A model generated the notes under the pieces. It searched no databases and was not told the origin of the DNA. It was given only the letters and a program-made list of their open reading frames with translations. Position numbers and translations under genes: made by a program. Shown here piece by piece: positions 45,832 through 57,278 of a DNA stretch of 64,000 bases; the stretch's first letter is position 1; each line of letters begins with the position of its first letter. Source of the DNA: Calliopum simillimum (taxonomy: Eukaryota > Arthropoda > Insecta > Diptera > Lauxaniidae); NCBI GenBank assembly GCA_951812925.1, contig OX638368.1, positions 81,822,909 through 81,886,908 on the forward strand, read 5' to 3'.

Positions 45832-46818
45832 TACTATTGTTCTCATTTTATTTCCCGGTTTGTGGATTTTCGGCAAGCCATACATTTTCGGTACTTGTGG
45901 ATTAGAGACAATTAATTTAAATTTGTCGACTTCAAAGACTTTACAAATATCTTTGATGATTGTTTGAGCATCACTTATCATTTTGTTAAGTGGCGATTTA
46001 TTTAAAGTTTTAAAATTATCGTCTTCAATAGTTTTAAACATTCTTTCATTGTAATCAGTTTTATTCATTATGACAACTTTATTGCCTTTGTCGGATTTCA
46101 TGTAATATACGTCTTTTTGTTTTAAATTTTTGAGAATTTCGTTAATTTTACTACGTTCTGAAGTGTTATTGTAAGATTTATTACAAATAAGTTTTTTAGC
46201 TTTATCACGAATACGTTTCTGTGTGTCAAATGATTTGAACTGAATTGCTGATTCGATATCAACCACTGCTTCACTTATATTAATAGTGTAGTTATTTGGT
46301 GTGAAATTCAGTCCTTTGTTTAATAAATTTAGTTCGTCTTCGGTGAAAGCTGAACTTGATAAGTTTAACACAAGATCGTCGACTGTTTTTACTGTTGATG
46401 GGATGATTTTATTTTCTATTTGTTTTTCGGATAGGATTTTTAGTTTTCCGTTTTGGACACTACGTTTTTTGTCGAAAGTTTGTTTGCACTGCTCGAAGGC
46501 TTTAGTTTGTTCTGCGATAAAATATTCAAACTCAACATTACTTAGATCTTTGACTATTTCCAAATTTAATTCGTATAAATCGAGTTGAACAGCATCTAAT
46601 TGACTGTATTGAAACTGTAACTCGAATTTCAACCAAAGGTTTTGGGCTGATTTTATCACTTTTTTTGTTCGTTGGTTTGAAGTGCAGCAATTAGCTTTGA
46701 TGAAATTCGGAATAACCTTCTGTTTTTTGCACTGTTTTAGAAACAAAACGTCTGCCTTGATTCTTTCACGTTTGTTAAGTAAGCGAGTGTATCGGTTCAG
46801 TTTTTGCTTGGAATACAT
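45832..46818 (-). pseudogene. Penelope-like RT, N-terminal half
   Basis: ATG at 46818. It is a basic N-terminal region (MYSKQKLNRYTRLLNKRERI), a Cys-containing segment (KANCCTSNQRTKK), then EDELNLLNKGLNF and VYYMKSDKGNKVVIMNK, the usual KADKG..vVi-type block, and finally PKMYGLPKIHKPGNKMRTIV just before the interruption. The frame is open. Beyond RTIV the coding runs into the inserted transposon and stops after about 12 foreign residues (45793). Confidence 0.9.
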
Positions 46819-47231
46819 GATGAATTTAAAACGATGCTATTATTTTAATTTTATAGCATGAACCGAATTTTGTAGTCTAGTTATGAATATTTTGTTAGTT
46901 TTTTCCTTTATTGACTACAATTTTTTTTTTTTAAATAAAACTCAAAATTTTTTTAAAATTTAAATTAAAACAATTTTTATTTTATTTGAGACGAATGCAT
47001 TTCGGACAGGCCTGCTGTCCATCATCAACGACACGCAACTAAACATATAACATGTAGGAAACGGGGCAAAGCAAAATTATCAAAAAGTTTTAAAATTTCT
47101 AATACAAATGAAAGTTTGTGTAAAAACGAAAAAAGATGCTGCACTCTTCTATTTGTATGAGAATAGGAACGATGAGATGTTGCCACTATCGCTGTTCATC
47201 GTATTTTCAGTTTTTCGTATGTACGATGATT
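46819..47231 (-). repeat. Penelope pLTR: 5' region joined to an upstream 3'-end fragment
   Basis: 46822-46921 repeats 35204-35303, and 46936-47231 repeats 40636-40932. The upstream copy is cut at 47231, followed by 'actactactac'. That fits a 5'-truncated tandem partner. Confidence 0.85.
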
Positions 47232-47709
47232 ACTACTACTACAATAACAGTAATTTTACATAAGAGTAGGGGTAAGTGGGTGGCCTGTGGCCGCAGCTCA
47301 GGATTTTAAACTCCTAAAAATCTAATACCAGCTTCGCGGCGGCCTTCGGCCGCGGATCTATCTATATGCGCGCAATTTTGAATAAAATTTTAAATTTTTT
47401 TAAATAATAAGTAGCTGTTGTCCTTGCAGTTTCTAAAAATTTATTTTTTTTTGGGAAAAAAATGGGGTGAATTTTTCAAAAAATTGTCAGATCTCGAAAA
47501 CTATGGCTCAAATTGAAAAATTTTGTGGAGCAATTATATAGCCCGGTAAAATAACTTTCATATGACACCAATATTTTTAAAATCCATCCAAGGGTTCCCA
47601 ACTTATACCGATTTTTATAAAAGATGTATCCCGATCTTCCGATGGCTATATCTCCGAAAGTAGATCCGCTAACAGGTTGTTGTTGTTGTAACTTATTTCA
47701 AAGCCCTAC
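47232..47709. mobile_element. Right half of the long-inverted-repeat element
   Basis: Mirror image of 34739-35203 over its outer 250 bases ('cccgatcttccgatggcta', 'ggttgttgttgttg', 'caaagcccta'). 47240-47370 is a G/C-rich interior with 'cttcgcggcggccttcggcc'. Confidence 0.7.
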
Positions 47710-47714
47710 TTAAT

Positions 47715-47822
47715 CGTTATTTCGTTTTTGTTTTTGGGCGTTATTTCGTTTTTTATTTTGGGCGTTATTACGTCATTTTATTTTTGGGCGTTATTTCGTT
47801 CTTTTTGGGCGTTATTTTCTAA
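47715..47822. repeat. Half copy of the 'gggcgttattt' MITE
   Basis: Units of 'gggcgttatttcgtttt' end in 'ttttctaacgcc', as at the right end of the element at 19201-19536. It directly abuts the long-inverted-repeat element, which may have inserted into it. Confidence 0.75.
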
Positions 47823-48030
47823 CGCCATATTTTTATATATTTCGTTATTTAAATTTTTCTTTAAAACAATTGAGATGAACACATTTTTGATTTTTTATTA
47901 AAAATGTTTTATTTGTTTACATTTTGCATTTGTCACAAGAAAACGAAATTTCCTAATTTCCCTGCCGATTTTTTGGGTTAAATGATCTAATTGATTTAAA
48001 ACTATCTAATCTTTTCCATACAAATCGAAA
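47823..48030. other. Short spacer before the copia-like element
   Basis: AT-rich. I do not see an LTR here. Confidence 0.4.
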
Positions 48031-50785
48031 GCTTTTTATATGGCTTACTTGGAAATTTCAAATGGTGCAGATTATGGAAGCTGGCGAAATGTATGATGTG
48101 GTCACTGGTGAAGAGGAAATTCCAAGTTATACAGAAACTGCCAAAGTAGCTTAATGGCGAAAAATTGATGCAAGGGCTCGTCGTACAATTAGCACGTCAT
48201 TGGGAAAACAACCGTTAATGCAAATTCTGAACTGTACTTCTGCAAAATGCATGTGGGACACACTTAAAAGTGTATATGAACAAACTTCAAGGTCAAACGT
48301 TTTGTTTTTGCAGCAAAAGTATTACAGTTACACGAAAGATCCCGATGATGATATTGCAACGTTTCTGGCAAAATTGATGGAAATTGTACAGCATCTTCGT
48401 GATCAAAACGAAGAAATTTCAGATTCAATGATTATGTCAAAAGTATTTATGTCATTGCCAGCTGACTACAACCATTTTCATAGTGCGTGGGAATCAATAA
48501 GGATAGATGATCAAAATCTTAATACTTCGCGAGCGCGGCTTATGGCTGAGGAAATTCGTTTAGGTGCTCAGTCAAGCAATAAAGCAAAGGCGGCAACCCA
48601 ACAACAACTACAAAAAGTTATGGTAGTTGTTTTAAATGCGGAGAAAAGTGCCATTTTAAGCGGAATTGTCCACAGTGGAAGAAGGGAACAAAAAATGAGA
48701 CTCAAGGTAAAAAAAGAGAAGCTTTGGTTTGTGGTGCAAATATGAGTGGCAAGCAGGATGGTTGGGTGCTTGACTCAGGTGCAACAGGTATGTGCCATCG
48801 ACGCGGCTGGTATGTCACTTTTGAAAAATATGATGATGTCGTCAGAGTTGGTGATGGGCGTGTTATAAAAGCAGCAGGAAAAGGTGATATAGTTGTTTTA
48901 GTTAATGAAGGCAGTGAATGGGTGCAAAAGGAATTAAAGGATGTACTTTATGTTCCCGACATTCATTACAATCTTTTTTCGTAAACTAAAGCGCTTGATC
49001 GTGGTTTTAAGCTATATTCTGACAACAGCAGCTGTAAATTTGTCAGAAAAGATGGTAGCACAGTTGCAGTAGGAGTTCGTCGTGGAAAATTGTTCCATAT
49101 GCTGATTAATATACCGGAGCTCAAGTCTGCAAACGTTGCAGTGAATGAAAATTTGTCTCTGCAGGTAGGGGATGATCGAATGAGTCATCAAAATTCGGCG
49201 CATGTTAGAAAATTTCTGAAAAGTATCGATATGAACTTTATTGAGGAGGAGCTAACAAGTGAAGGATGCATTCAAGGTAAGCAGCACAGAAGCAGTTTCA
49301 AATCACGTGAAGTGAGGTCGTCAAGCTGTGGTGAGCTGTGTTTTGCAGATGTGTGCGGGCCGTTGCAAGAAAAATCGATCGGAGGTGCCAAGTATTTTTT
49401 ATTAATCAAAGATGACTATTCCCATTTTCGTTTTGTATACTTTATGAAAGAAAAATCTGAAGCTGCATGTTGCATCAAAAGCTTTTTGATGCAGGCGGAG
49501 AAAGTTGATCAACACAGAATCAAAAGAATGCGTACGGATAATGGTCTTGAATTCGTTAATGAAAAGCTGGCGAAAATTTTCAATCAGTTTGGAGGTAAAC
49601 ACGAATGCACGGTGCCGTACACTCCACAGCAAAATGGAGGTGCTGAGAGAGAGATGCGAACGGTGATGGAGCTAGCGCGTGCAATGCTATATACAAGGGA
49701 CATGAACCTGAATTTTTGGGCAGAGGCTGTTAACACAGCAGTATATGTGCTGAATCGTACGGGTACTAGTACGGTGGAACAGTGTACACCATATCAGCTC
49801 TGGCATGTATAACAGGCAAAAATTAATCATTTCCGAAGTTTTGGTGAAGGCGTTTACGTGCACATCCCAAAAGAAAAAAGACGCAAGCTAGATGCGAAAG
49901 CATGGAAAGGTATTTTCTAAGGCTACGCTGATAACACGAAAGCTTTAAGAGTGTGGAATCCGGATCTGCGAAAAATCGAAATTTCTTGCGATATTCAGTT
50001 TTTACCAGACACAGCAACCATTAAAATACAAGGTTCAAATAATCAAAAATATGCAGAGAACACTTTGAAGTATGAAGGTAAAAAAGATGTGCTAGGCAAC
50101 GACGATGAAGCAGTGGGAGATAATATATCATGGAAAACAACAACAATACTAGCAGAATCGTTGATCGCCTCCGCAGCAGAACTGCTTCAACGCACTTGGC
50201 AGCTATTATGATTTCCGAAGAGCCAAAATCATTTGGAGAGGCTATGCAGTCAGAGGATTGTACTAAGTGGAAACACGCAATGAATGACGAATATGAGTCA
50301 TTGATTCAAAATGGGACATGGACACTCGCAGATAAAATACCTAATCAAAAAGTCTTAGATAATTGATGTGTTTTCAAAGTGAAACAAGATGCCAAAGGAA
50401 ATGTAGATCGCTACAAAGCACGTTTGGTTGTGAGGGGCTTTTCCCAGGAGTATGGCGTCGAGTATGAAGAGATGTTTTAATGCAGCAGCCAAAGGGTTAT
50501 AATGACGGCAGCGGACGTGTTTGTAAGCTGGTAAAAAGTCTTTATGGACTTAAACAAGCATCGAAGTGCTGGAATAAGAAGTTCACTGGTTTTCTACAAC
50601 GTTTTGGTTTTCAAGTTTCACTTCACGATCCATGTGTTTTCGTTTACAATAATGATATTGGATGCATGTTATGGCTATATACATCAACTATGGCTTAGTT
50701 GCAGCTACAAGTGACAAGCTTATTTCGAGCTTGATGACGTATCTACAAAATGAATTCCAAGTAAAATTTTTCGAAGCCTGTTACG
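48031..50785 (+). pseudogene. Copia-type (Ty1/copia) gag-pol, decayed and truncated, no LTRs seen
   Basis: In order: degraded gag start (ADYGSWR, VVTGEEE), then gag (MWDTLKSVYEQTS, FMSLPADYNHF) and a zinc knuckle CFKCGEKCHFKRNC at 48628. Next is protease (LDSGATGMCH) and integrase with GELCFADVCGPLQ, RMRTDNGLEF and PQQNGGAEREMR supplying the D, D, E residues. Finally comes the start of reverse transcriptase ([31 protein letters not shown]) and a later block LVKSLYGLKQASKCW. Frames shift after gag and after integrase, stops occur near 48154, 48982, 49810, 49918, 50364 and 50477, and the RT block before the catalytic YVDD is deleted. RNase H is missing. It cannot encode a working polyprotein. 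Confidence 0.9.
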
Positions 50786-50864
50786 TCGGCTAAAAATTGT
50801 ATTTCAAAGTTTTTATTAACAATTGGAAATAATTGGTTAGTTAAACCTCCTAAGAAACAAAATG

Positions 50865-50965
50865 TTTTTTCAATCCGTTTTCAAAGTATTCATTGGGTCA
50901 GGCTTCTCCGTCAAATCCGTCGCAGTCAGTTGAAAAAAAACGACGTGACGTATTCGACGTTGCAC
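50865..50965. repeat. Fragment of the AGGGAACGGTCC MITE
   Basis: Similar to the right part of the element at 10006-10445 ('caaagtattcattgggtcag', 'gacgtgacgta'), then diverges before the terminal TTAA. Confidence 0.8.
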
Positions 50966-51097
50966 TATGGTTTTTTTTGACAAAAAAGTGTACACAAAAA
51001 TAATTCACTACAAGGACACATTTTCTTTAAAAAAATTAAACGCGAAATTAAAGGTTATACATTCAACTATCTGAAAAGATGCCCGCTTTTTCCAGCA

Positions 51098-51945
51098 TCT
51101 GATCCACAAAATAGTGACACGGGTCTCTTGAATTTTGAAAAAAACGATTTTTCTGTTTAAAAATGTTAGTCACATTAAACGCAGGAGTGATATATGAATA
51201 AATTTATATGTATTCAATGAAATCAATTAAGATGAAATGAACTCAAAGTGAAAATGGGCGGTGCCACGCCCCAAAAACAAATTCGTCATATCTCCGAAAC
51301 TATTAAACGCAGATAGATAAGATTCGGTATGTTTATAATAGGCATAGAGAAAAATAATATTTACTAGAAAAATGGGCGGTGCCACGCCCGAAAAATATAA
51401 AACACATCATATCTCCGAAACTATTTGACCCATGTGGTTGAAATTCGGTGTATATACAAAAATCATCAAGACAAACAATCTCTGTTGAAAAAATATGTGG
51501 TACCACGCCCACAAGCAGAGCTACATGAATGAACTTGTTTCCTATAGAACAGTGTGGCAATTAATAAGGATATGTTCATTGTTGGGTGTGGTACCGCCCT
51601 TTTTCTCAGTAAATGTTATTTGGCTCACTACCCTTTATATGTATACCGAAATTCATCCCTATAGCTCAAATAGTTTCGGAGATAAGATAAGTTTTATATT
51701 TGTAGGGTGTGGCACCGCCCTTTTTTTCAGTGGATGATATTTTTCTCTGTGCCTGTTACAAAAATACCGTGTCTTATCTATCTGTGTCTAATAGTTTCGA
51801 AGATATGACGAATTTGTATTTGGGGCGTGGCACCGCCCATTTTCATTTTGAGTTGATTTCATCTTACTTACTTTTTTAAACAGAAAAATCGATTTCTTCA
51901 AAATTCTAGAGATTTTGACCCGTGTCACTATTTTGTGGATCAGAT
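51098..51945. mobile_element. Foldback element with 'gggcggtgccacgcccc' repeats
   Basis: The outer arms pair from about 51098 ('gatccacaaaatagtgacac') with 51926-51945, and inward through 'aaatgggcggtgccacgccc' near 51252 and its inverse near 51832. In total about 370 bases per arm. The 'gggcggtgccacgccc' box occurs twice in the left arm and is matched in the right arm, with 'atatctccgaaac' between. No coding. Confidence 0.75.
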
Positions 51946-52822
51946 GCCACATATACCTTATTTATACGACGCTTTCAGTCGGACTAACTCGAACCATGTT
52001 ATTTGGAAACACATGTATAAACGCTATCACAATCCGTATCGAAATTTTTAAGCGTGTCACCATAAATCGCCTTTTCAATTCGAATTAAGCATTGCAGAAC
52101 CATGTTAAGGGCCAATTTCACAGTATGAGCTTAAGCGTAGTTTATCTGTTGAGTGTAGTTTAAATAAAAATTTTATTTTCAGTCATTTGAATTTAAGGGC
52201 CACTTAAGCGCCAGTCTTTCGACACTCAATATAGTTAAGGTGGTTTATGTCACAATTGAAGTTGTCATAAATAAAAACCAAAAATAAATAAACGAAATTT
52301 TTGTATTTTTTGCATTTTAACTGAATATTTTTTTAAAATTTACAAAAATAAAAAACTCCTATGCCAAAGCAATAATCTAAAACGCTGAAATATCCAAGCC
52401 TATGACTCAAGGTCGCACTACAGGCCAATATTTTTATGTTTTCACAAAAAACTTCGAACTGCTTGACTTTTGAATCAGAAATTATCTTTCGCTGTTCCTT
52501 TGATAACTTCAGACGCAGATTTCTCCGCTTCTCAATTGGTTTTTTTTTTCACTCTTTTTCGCGTGACTTCGTTTCCGCCCACTTGAGTGTGACAAAAAAT
52601 TTGTCAAAAAACCCAATGTGTGCGTGAATTTTCTCAAAAGCAGCTAATATACTTAAATCCTTTTGAAAGGTTATTAAAATATTTCTTCAATTGTAAAAAA
52701 GATTTTACGTCAAAGTTGCTTATTGTCAAGTTAGTTTACCAGTATTTTGGTTTGTATCTGTGCTAATGATCTACTCGTTACAAAACTAACGAAAAATGTA
52801 CTTTTTTGGACATGATACAATT

Positions 52823-55173
52823 CAAATGAACGCAAATATTGATGTGAAAACCAATGAATCCGTGTCACGGTGGTTTTTAAAAAATTTTAACTTTTTGAAA
52901 TACCACCCGCGATTTTTTTCAGGGATAATGTTGGGGGACCCTTCTAGTATCTAAATCCGCAATCCGCGAAATCGAACGTCCAGCCGTTTTTTTTTTTTCG
53001 ACCTTTAAGTTTTTTTAACGATTTTTGAGTATATCTCGGTGTGTATATACATATTATGTACACATATATATGTATATACGTACATATATATATATATTAC
53101 ACATACATACATGCATATGAAAGGTATCGTTTCCGCACCATTTATTTTTTAAAAAAATCGGTTTTTTCGTATTTATGAAAAACACAAACAAAAATCGGAA
53201 ACGAAAGTAGTCATTCCAGATGTGATTTTTGATGCTTAATCCGATTCCGGTATTAGAATTGCTCTATTACGTCTGGACTTTGAGATATCCTTACATATAT
53301 GTTTAAAGGACACCATTTTTTTCCTATTTTTGAAGTTATATAACAAGATAAGGTAATATTATGCCGTAAAATCTGGTATGACAGTTAATAGCCCTAGTCT
53401 TTTCCTTGAAAACTCAATCAAACCGATAACGATATCTTTTTTTTTGTCGGAGATATCTTTGCCTAAAAAGTTGAAAAAGTGCAAAAACACGATTTTTGGC
53501 TATATTGGATGTTATATGCAGGACACACAAAATTTTTTTGGGAATTTCTATTACCAGAAGCATTTGGTACTTTCTTTTGGCTTTAAATTGAGCTATCAAA
53601 TGTTTATCTGCAATATTTTTCTGCAAAGTTATGTTAACTTTAAAATCACACCATGAAACTTAAAGCGAAAAATCTCGCTTTTCGGCTATATTTGAGGTTG
53701 TATACAGTACGGACGAAATTCGTCTGCTCTTTTTTACCAACCGAAGCATTTACAACTATTCCTTATCTTTAAAATGAGCTAACAAGTGGTCTCTTGTAAT
53801 TGTTTTCTAAAAAGTTATGACTATTTTAAGACAACATGTTGCAGTAATATAAGGAATACTCGTACACTGTGAGTTTGCACTCCATAGTGTAATTTTTAAA
53901 TGGTCATAACTTTGTGGAAAACAATCACAAGAGACCTCTTGATAGCTTGTTTTGAAGATAAAGAATGGTTTTAAATGCTTCGGTTAGTAAAAAAGAGCAG
54001 ACGAATTTCGTCCGTACTGTATATAACCTCAAATATAGCCGAAAACCGAGATTTTTCGCTTTAAGTTTCATGGTGTGATTTTAAAGTTAACATAACTCTG
54101 CAGAAAAATATTGCAGATAAGCATTTGATAGCTCAATTTAAAGCCAAAAGAAAGTAACAAATGCTTCTGGTAATAGAAATTCCCAAAAAAATTTTGTGTG
54201 TCCTGCATATAACATCCAATATAGCCAAAAATCGTGTTTTTGCACTTCTTCAACCTTTTAGGCAAAGATATCTCCGACAAAAAAAAAGATATCGTTATCG
54301 GTTTGATTGAGTTTTCAAGGAAAAGACTAGGGCTATTAACTGTCATACCAGATTTAACGGCATAATATTACCTTATCTTGTTATATAACTTCAAAAATAG
54401 GGAAAAAAATGGTGTCCTTTAAACATATATGTAAGGATATCTCAAAGTCCAGACGTAATAGAGCAATTCTAATACCGGAATCGGATTAAGAATCAAAAAT
54501 TACATCTGGAATGACTACTTTCGTTTCCGGTTTTTGTTTGTGTTTTTCTTAAATACGAAAAAACCGATTTTTTTTGTAAAATAAATGGTGCGGAAGCGAT
54601 ACCTTTTATACGTATGTATGTATGTAGGTATATATCCATATATATATATTTCACATATATACATACACAAGTATATATATGTAAGTATATACATATATAT
54701 GTGTACATAATATGTATATACACACCGAGACATACTCAAAAATCGTTAAAAAACTAAAAGGTCGAAAAAAAAAAACGGCTGGACGTTCGATTTCGCGGTT
54801 TGCGGATTTAGATACTAGAAGGGTCCCCCAACATTATCCTTGAAAAAAATCGCGGGTGGTATTTCAAAAAGTTAAAATTTTTTAAAAACCACCGTGGTGT
54901 GGAATGTGAATGTTGAATATGAACGCATCAATGGATTGGCCGTGAAGCAGCAGGAAATTCAGCAGGCTAAAGAAGCTAAAACATTTCGCGATAATGTAAA
55001 TGAAGAGGTTGCAAAGTTTAACCGCGAACGTATGGAACAATATAGTCCTCAAGAAACAACAGAAGAAAAGAAAGCTCGAAGTTTGGAAAAAGAGAAAATT
55101 TCAAAGTATAAAACTGAAGAAAAAGCTGCTATCCAAGAGATCGGTGGCTGCCAAGTAGTTCATAAAAAGTGAG
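52823..55173 (+). pseudogene. Small coiled-coil-type protein gene, split by a hairpin element
   Basis: ATG at 52823 (context tcaaATGA) starts MNANIDVKTNES, reaching the hairpin at 52866. After it, from GTGT at 54898, the same frame continues VWNVNVEYERINGLAVKQQE, then AKTFRDNVNEEVAKFNRERM, KARSLEKEKISKYK and EEKAAIQEIG, to a TGA after VVHKK. About 105 residues, very charged, mostly predicted helix. If the hairpin is dropped together with one GTGT copy, the frame is continuous. Read past the TGA, another 20 residues (ELEEGIDKNIEVVTNEI) are open, which may mean a mutated stop; the junction AAAAG/TGAGTGAG could alternatively be a splice donor. I do not recognise the family. Confidence 0.6.
52866..54897. 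mobile_element. 2-kb near-perfect hairpin (foldback) element
   Basis: Left arm 52866-53850 and right arm about 53885-54897 are inverted copies that differ at only a few percent of positions, with a spacer of roughly 30-50 bases. The ends are CACGGTGGTTTTTAAAA and its complement. GTGT precedes the left end and follows the right end, a likely 4-bp duplication. Identical 92-codon open frames in the two arms (53378-53656 plus, 54068-54346 minus) simply reflect the inverted arms. TA/CATA microsatellites lie at 53040-53115 and 54600-54725. No transposase. Confidence 0.85.
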
Positions 55174-55669
55174 TGAGTATTATCATAGAGCTTGAAGAAG
55201 GTATCGATAAAAATATAGAAGTGGTTACCAATGAGATTTAACACTTTTGTTTGTTGGCTCCATTACAAAATTAAGCATCTGAAAATAATGCCTTAAAACT
55301 ATTATGTGTCCAAAACAAGAGTACTGTGTTGGGTTTTTATTTGGGTTTTTTTTTGAAAACTTTTTGTCTTTACAAATGGTCGTGCGGTGTCAAGATTTAT
55401 GTAAAATTTTAAATTTCAAATGTGAGCTAGTCAATTGTGAAATTGGAAATTTCTTAAGGGCCGCTTAAGCTTCACTAACGGTTTAGCCAAGCTAAAGCTT
55501 AAGCGCACACTGTGAAATTGGCCCTAAGTGTCTCTATAAAAACATGTTTACGGCAACAAGGTTTGGAACAGCTGTTTTATAAGAGAAGTAATGACAGATG
55601 TGATTTGGCAAATGTCATTTAAAATTAATATTTTCAATTGAATTGAGCAATTTTTTTAAAAAGTGATAA

Positions 55670-57254
55670 TAGCTCCGTTCCAGAAGTTTTTTAGTTAAAT
55701 TTTTAGTTAAATCTTTAGTTAAATAATTTGGGAGAGTAATAGCAAAATTGTTCTCAGCAAGAGATTTAACTACAAAATTTACTGGAACAAGATAAGCTTT
55801 GTTTGACGAACTTAGATCAAAGTAGAGCAGAGCAGAGTAGAGCAGCTTTTGAAAAATGTCACATTACTTTTAGAGCAGAGTAGAGTAGGGCAAAGCAGAA
55901 ATTTCAAAAAACACAAAACAAGCAACTTTGAGAAAATCAGCAAAAATTTAGAAATATTTACATTTTTTTACGTTAAAACTAAAATATAAATATCAAAATT
56001 GAGGATAAATTTTTAAAATATTTATTTTGTTTTGATTTTTCTCATGAAAATTTGCTGCTCCAACCTGCTCTACATAAAAATCTAGAGCAGAAAAGAGCAA
56101 ACAGAGCAGTTTGGAGTAGACTCATCGAACACTTTTCAGAGTAGAATAGAGCAACCTAGAGCAGAAAAAACTGTCATCGAACACTTTTGACTGCTCTAAC
56201 TTGCTCTAGAGTACTCTAGAGCAATCATCAAACAAAGCTATAAAGTCAAAAACTTGGTTAAAGTTTTAACTATCACAAATTAAAAAACATAAAATTAGTA
56301 AAATAAAATTTGCGTTTTGCATTTTATTCATTTAAACAACGACAAGGACTACGATAAAAACCCCAACTGCGATTGCGTCTACGTCCCGGAGAGGCTTTCC
56401 TTTCGGGAGGCCAGGAATCGCTACCACGACGACAACGAGTCGCTACAACAACAAAAATGTTAAGAACTGCGGGTTCATCATAGTCTTTTCCCGTTTTGTA
56501 TTCTTTTGAAAATGTTAAGCATAAAGAAAATTATGAGGCAATTTTGTATTCTAAGGATATTTTTATTTCCAGAAAGCCCACAGTTAAAAAAAGCAAATAA
56601 AGAGATAAAAGAAAATTTATATAGTATGAACTTTTTTATCAACAAACATATCCATGCCATACGAAAACACGTATTTTTAAATTTAGCGGCGGCAGTGAAT
56701 CTCAAAGCTTTTTTCCATCAGCGGAATCTGTGTGTAAGTCTACTAAAAAGCACTGCTGTCCAAAGTGTTGATCTGATCCTTCGAACGGGTGCAAAATCCA
56801 AAATGCAATGAAAAAATATCTTGTTATATGGGCGGTTGACTAACGTTTGAGATGACATTTTCATCGTAAACCACATCAGTTTCAACATTAAGCGTCATTA
56901 ATGCTGCGTAACGTCCCTGGCGCGTTTTTCTTGCATATGATTTGAATTGCGTTTTTTCGTTTATTTTTATTAATATATTTTTTTAACATTTAATTTATTT
57001 TGAAATTTTTTTTTTTGTTTTACCCGCACACACCGCGTACATATACACATGTTATCAATTTTGACTTTATAGAAACTTAACAGATTTTGTCTAAAGAAAT
57101 TCGTTAGGTCAAATTTGGTTACTTTTGTTTGTTCAGCCATCTTTTTTTTTTCGCTCTCATTTAACTAAATTTTGAATACGGGAACAAGATTTAGTCAACT
57201 TTAGGTAACAAAAGGTAACAAAAGTAAACTTTAGTTTCGTTCTGGAACGGAGCT
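55670..57254. mobile_element. TIR element, AGCTCCGTTCCAGAA ends
   Basis: AGCTCCGTTCCAGAA at 55671 is inverted ending 57254, with ATAAT directly outside both ends (possible 5-bp duplication). 'gatttaac' and 'tttagttaa' words recur subterminally. It contains a nested MITE (55795-56239). Its right end lies 24 bases upstream of the Myb/SANT-like gene start, so it may separate that gene from its promoter. Confidence 0.7.
55795..56239. mobile_element. Nested MITE rich in 'tagagcag'
   Basis: AGCTTTGTTTGACGAA at 55795 is inverted, with two mismatches, ending at 56239. ATA lies outside both ends. The arms are arrays of 'agagcagagtagagc' and its complement 'ctgctctaacttgctc'. Confidence 0.75.
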
Positions 57255-57278
57255 ATAATTTGGCATAAATAATAAATA

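Larger units (their letters stand above)
40636..47231 (-). mobile_element. Penelope-like element, tandem arrangement, with a DNA transposon inside
   Basis: Read on the minus strand: a 3'-end fragment (47231-46936), the 5' region (46935-46819), the N-terminal coding half (46818-45832), an insertion (45831-42244), the C-terminal half (42238-40850) and the 3' end (to 40636). The 3' block at 40636-40932 and 46936-47231 is almost identical, including 'gcatttcggacaggcctgc', and the 5' block recurs at 35204-35317. This head-to-tail repetition is typical of Penelope-like insertions. Confidence 0.88.
52109..55524. mobile_element. TIR element with GGGCCAATTTCACAGT ends carrying a small gene and a hairpin
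   Basis: GGGCCAATTTCACAGT at 52109 and its inverse ending at 55524, with TAA outside both ends (TWA-type 3-bp duplication, typical of PIF/Harbinger). 'ttaagggcc' and 'cttaagcg' words recur inside both ends. No transposase. It encloses a short open gene (52823-55173) interrupted by a 2-kb hairpin. Without the hairpin the element would be about 1.4 kb. Confidence 0.65.

Noticed and set aside
47990..50850. LTRs for the copia-type element
   Set aside because: I found no direct repeat flanking the coding region; the element seems truncated at both ends.
52380..52620. Minus-strand segment reading KRRNLRLKLSKEQRK as a possible captured exon
   Set aside because: Short, with stops close by and no splice sites that fit; I cannot support it as coding.
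53378..54346. Two almost identical 92-codon open frames on opposite strands
   Set aside because: They are the same non-coding sequence seen in both arms of the hairpin at 52866-54897; no motif, no start context.
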